This document shows, in pieces, positions 5,707 to 7,059 of a DNA stretch of 7,059 bases. A program made the translations under genes and the position numbers. The number at the start of each line of letters is the position of its first letter. Within the stretch, counting starts at the first letter, position 1. The stretch comes from Candidatus Margulisiibacteriota bacterium (GTDB lineage: Bacteria; Margulisbacteria; WOR-1; O2-12-FULL-45-9): contig JASEHX010000069.1 of NCBI GenBank assembly GCA_030018645.1, forward strand, positions 1 through 7,059. The letters are read 5' to 3'. The notes below the pieces were generated by a model that saw only the letters and a program-made list of their open reading frames with translations, had not been told where the DNA came from and ran no database searches.

Positions 5707-6966
5707 TCCCACTTCTTCCACCGCTTCCAGCATATCGATGATGTTGCCAGCAATGGTTATGCCACGGACGGGATAGGTAATTTCACCATTATCAATCATT
5801 AGCCCGGCGGCGCCAATCGAAAAATCACCAGAAATAGGGTTAATCGTATGAATCCCCATCAAGCGGACAACCAATAATCCTTTATTGATTGATTTAATCA
5901 TCTCGCTTTGTGCTTTATTGCCGGGTTCAATATATAAGTTGGTTGGCCCAATAGCCGGCAAGGTTCGGTACCCGCTGCGAGCGGCATTGCCGGTTGATTT
6001 GGCATTGCCTTTTTTAGCGGTATAAGCATTATGGATATAATTGGTTAAAATGCCGTCTTCAATTAAGACCGTCTTTTGAGTGAGCGTTCCTTCATCATCA
6101 AAAGGAGCGGTCCCAATTCGATTCTCAAGCGTCCCGTCGTCAATTATTTTAATTTTATTTGCAGCCGCCAGCCGGCCGATTTTATTAGCAAACAGCGATT
6201 TGCCTTTTTGCACGGCTTCGGCGGAAAGAGGGCCAACCAAAACTTCTAAAAGTTCGGCTGACGAGATAGGGTCAAGAAGAATAGGAAGCTTTTGACTTTT
6301 AATGGGTTTTGGGTTAAGGAGTTCCACAGCTTTTTGGGCGGCTTCTTTACCGATTTCTACCGCATTTAAATCGGCTAACTTTTTCACATAATCCATCCCC
6401 ATGCCCGATTCCATGTGGCCGTCTGCGATTGCCATAACCATGGCAATGGCTCCGCAATGGTTGCTTTTGTATTGCGCATCTAGTCCATTGGAGTTGACAA
6501 TCCAAATTGCTTGCTCGGAATCAGAGTAAGTAACTTTTTCGGTCTTCTTAACTCTTTTATCGTATTTGTGGGCGGCTTCTTCAATCTTTAGTGCCAGTTC
6601 GGTTTTTTGCGTGATGGTGGTTGACGCGATCTTTTCATCAAATAATTCTATCCCCTGACCCCTATGCTCTAAGCTCTTTTCTGGCATACACCAGTTTTCA
6701 TCCGCCGCAGAATTATTCGCATTGTTAATTGCCCAATCAGTCGTGTGGCCTAGGATAGTTTCGTCGAATTCAGAAGTGAAGGCAAAGCCCAACTTTTTAT
6801 CTTTTATAATCCGAATCCCAATTCCAATATCGGTTATTTTATCAATCGACTCCACTTTTTGGTCGATAACGTCAATCTTAAGGGCAGAGGAGGAGGAAAA
6901 ATAAACTTCTGCTTGATCTGCACCTTTTCTTTTGATTTTTTCTAGTATTTCGTTGGGATTTGGCAA
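5632..6966 (-). CDS. pmbA: TldD/PmbA family protein, TldE (PmbA)-type subunit
   Basis: The 444-residue protein matches the TldD/PmbA family in length and pattern. The N-terminal domain has KRKGADQAEVYFSSSSALKIDVIDQKVESI. The middle has LPILLDPISSAELLEVLVGPLSAEAVQKGKS, the TldE-like segment. The C-terminus has NPISGDFSIGAAGLMIDNGEITYPVRGITIAGN and FMANIGAPSLLIG. The HExxxH zinc motif of TldD is absent, as expected for TldE/PmbA. Known TldD-TldE complexes are cytoplasmic peptidases that degrade unfolded peptides and mature some peptide antibiotics; TldD carries the metal. No tldD is in the window and it may lie just to the right. The start is uncertain. I accept TTG (6966-6964), preceded only by a weak GAG at close range and a GGTGAGG about 14 nt away. 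The same frame stays open to the window edge without an ATG or GTG. Confidence 0.92.
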   Translation of the reverse strand: MPNPNEILEKIKRKGADQAEVYFSSSSALKIDVIDQKVESIDKITDIGIGIRIIKDKKLGFAFTSEFDETILGHTTDWAINNANNSAADENWCMPEKSLEHRGQGIELFDEKIASTTITQKTELALKIEEAAHKYDKRVKKTEKVTYSDSEQAIWIVNSNGLDAQYKSNHCGAIAMVMAIADGHMESGMGMDYVKKLADLNAVEIGKEAAQKAVELLNPKPIKSQKLPILLDPISSAELLEVLVGPLSAEAVQKGKSLFANKIGRLAAANKIKIIDDGTLENRIGTAPFDDEGTLTQKTVLIEDGILTNYIHNAYTAKKGNAKSTGNAARSGYRTLPAIGPTNLYIEPGNKAQSEMIKSINKGLLVVRLMGIHTINPISGDFSIGAAGLMIDNGEITYPVRGITIAGNIIDMLEAVEEVGSDLRFMANIGAPSLLIGNISISGE

Positions 6967-6975
6967 TTGAATCTC

Positions 6976-7046
6976 GAATTCCTCACCCCTTACCCCTCTC
7001 CCAGTGGGAGAGGGGGGTATTTTCAGGGACTGCGGGTGAGGGATTT
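6976..7046. repeat. Nested palindromic repeat upstream of pmbA
   Basis: An inner perfect hairpin pairs CCCCTCTCCC (6993-7002) with GGGAGAGGGG (7006-7015) around a 3-base AGT loop. An outer stem pairs CCTCACCC (6981-6988) with GGGTGAGG (7034-7041) and extends outward through several A-T and wobble pairs. This hairpin-within-a-stem, with CCTCACCC and CCCTCTCCC arms, resembles dispersed intergenic palindromes found in many bacterial genomes. The element sits directly against the pmbA start region. It could affect the mRNA leader or act as a terminator-like structure, though it lacks a T run. Confidence 0.75.
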
Positions 7047-7059
7047 TGGGGAATTTCTG

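Noticed and set aside
6080..6295. Plus-strand open frame opposite pmbA
   Set aside because: It is antisense to conserved PmbA codons and its low-complexity product has no family features.
1..7059. CRISPR array, tRNA or rRNA gene, integrase or transposase
   Set aside because: No regularly spaced repeats, cloverleaf with TTC-loop signature, rRNA segment or recombinase motif was found on either strand.

Overview
The window reads as compact bacterial (or bacterial-type) chromosomal DNA of moderate GC content using the standard code; TGA is a normal stop at three genes. Genes are packed tightly. Three same-strand junctions overlap by exactly 8 nt, and convergent genes almost touch. A full-length regulated LeuA, a TldE/PmbA homologue, an archaeal/cyanobacterial-style HEPN-MNT pair and a DTGF-type clan AA aspartic protease together suit an uncultured candidate-phylum or cyanobacteria-related bacterium. 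That placement is inference; no RNA gene or marker fixes it.

Layout. Positions 1-297 hold no convincing gene, only a short direct repeat at the left edge. A strong hairpin terminator (298-326) closes a minus-strand operon read from right to left: MNT nucleotidyltransferase (2558-2241), HEPN protein (2248-1847), then leuA (1854-328). The two small genes are visibly more AT-rich than leuA. An 81-bp divergent spacer leads to a 738-codon plus-strand gene (2640-4856) that I do not recognise as a named family. Its C-terminal third carries a His-Gly / Ser-Cys-Ser-Thr-Gly arrangement typical of caspase-like (clan CD, CHAT-type) cysteine peptidases, behind a repeat-containing helical region. A second plus-strand unit (5002-5617) encodes a small DUF5678-like protein overlapping a retropepsin-like aspartic protease. 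The right end is a minus-strand pmbA/tldE-type gene (6966-5632), preceded by a nested palindromic repeat.

The most telling structure is a 75-bp copy of the last 24 codons and stop of pmbA at 4843-4917, 789 bp from the real gene end and in the same orientation. It is 64/75 identical, and 9 of 11 differences fall at third codon positions. It is therefore the relic of another pmbA allele or paralogue, not a random repeat. The small-protein/aspartic-protease unit sits between the two copies, which suggests a cassette gained at the 3' end of pmbA or collapse of a second gene copy.

Taken together, a leucine-biosynthesis gene lies in an operon with a HEPN-MNT module. Opposite it is a candidate caspase-like effector, followed by a possibly mobile protease cassette and a TldE-type subunit. 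A defence role for the middle section is plausible but rests on domain type and neighbourhood only.
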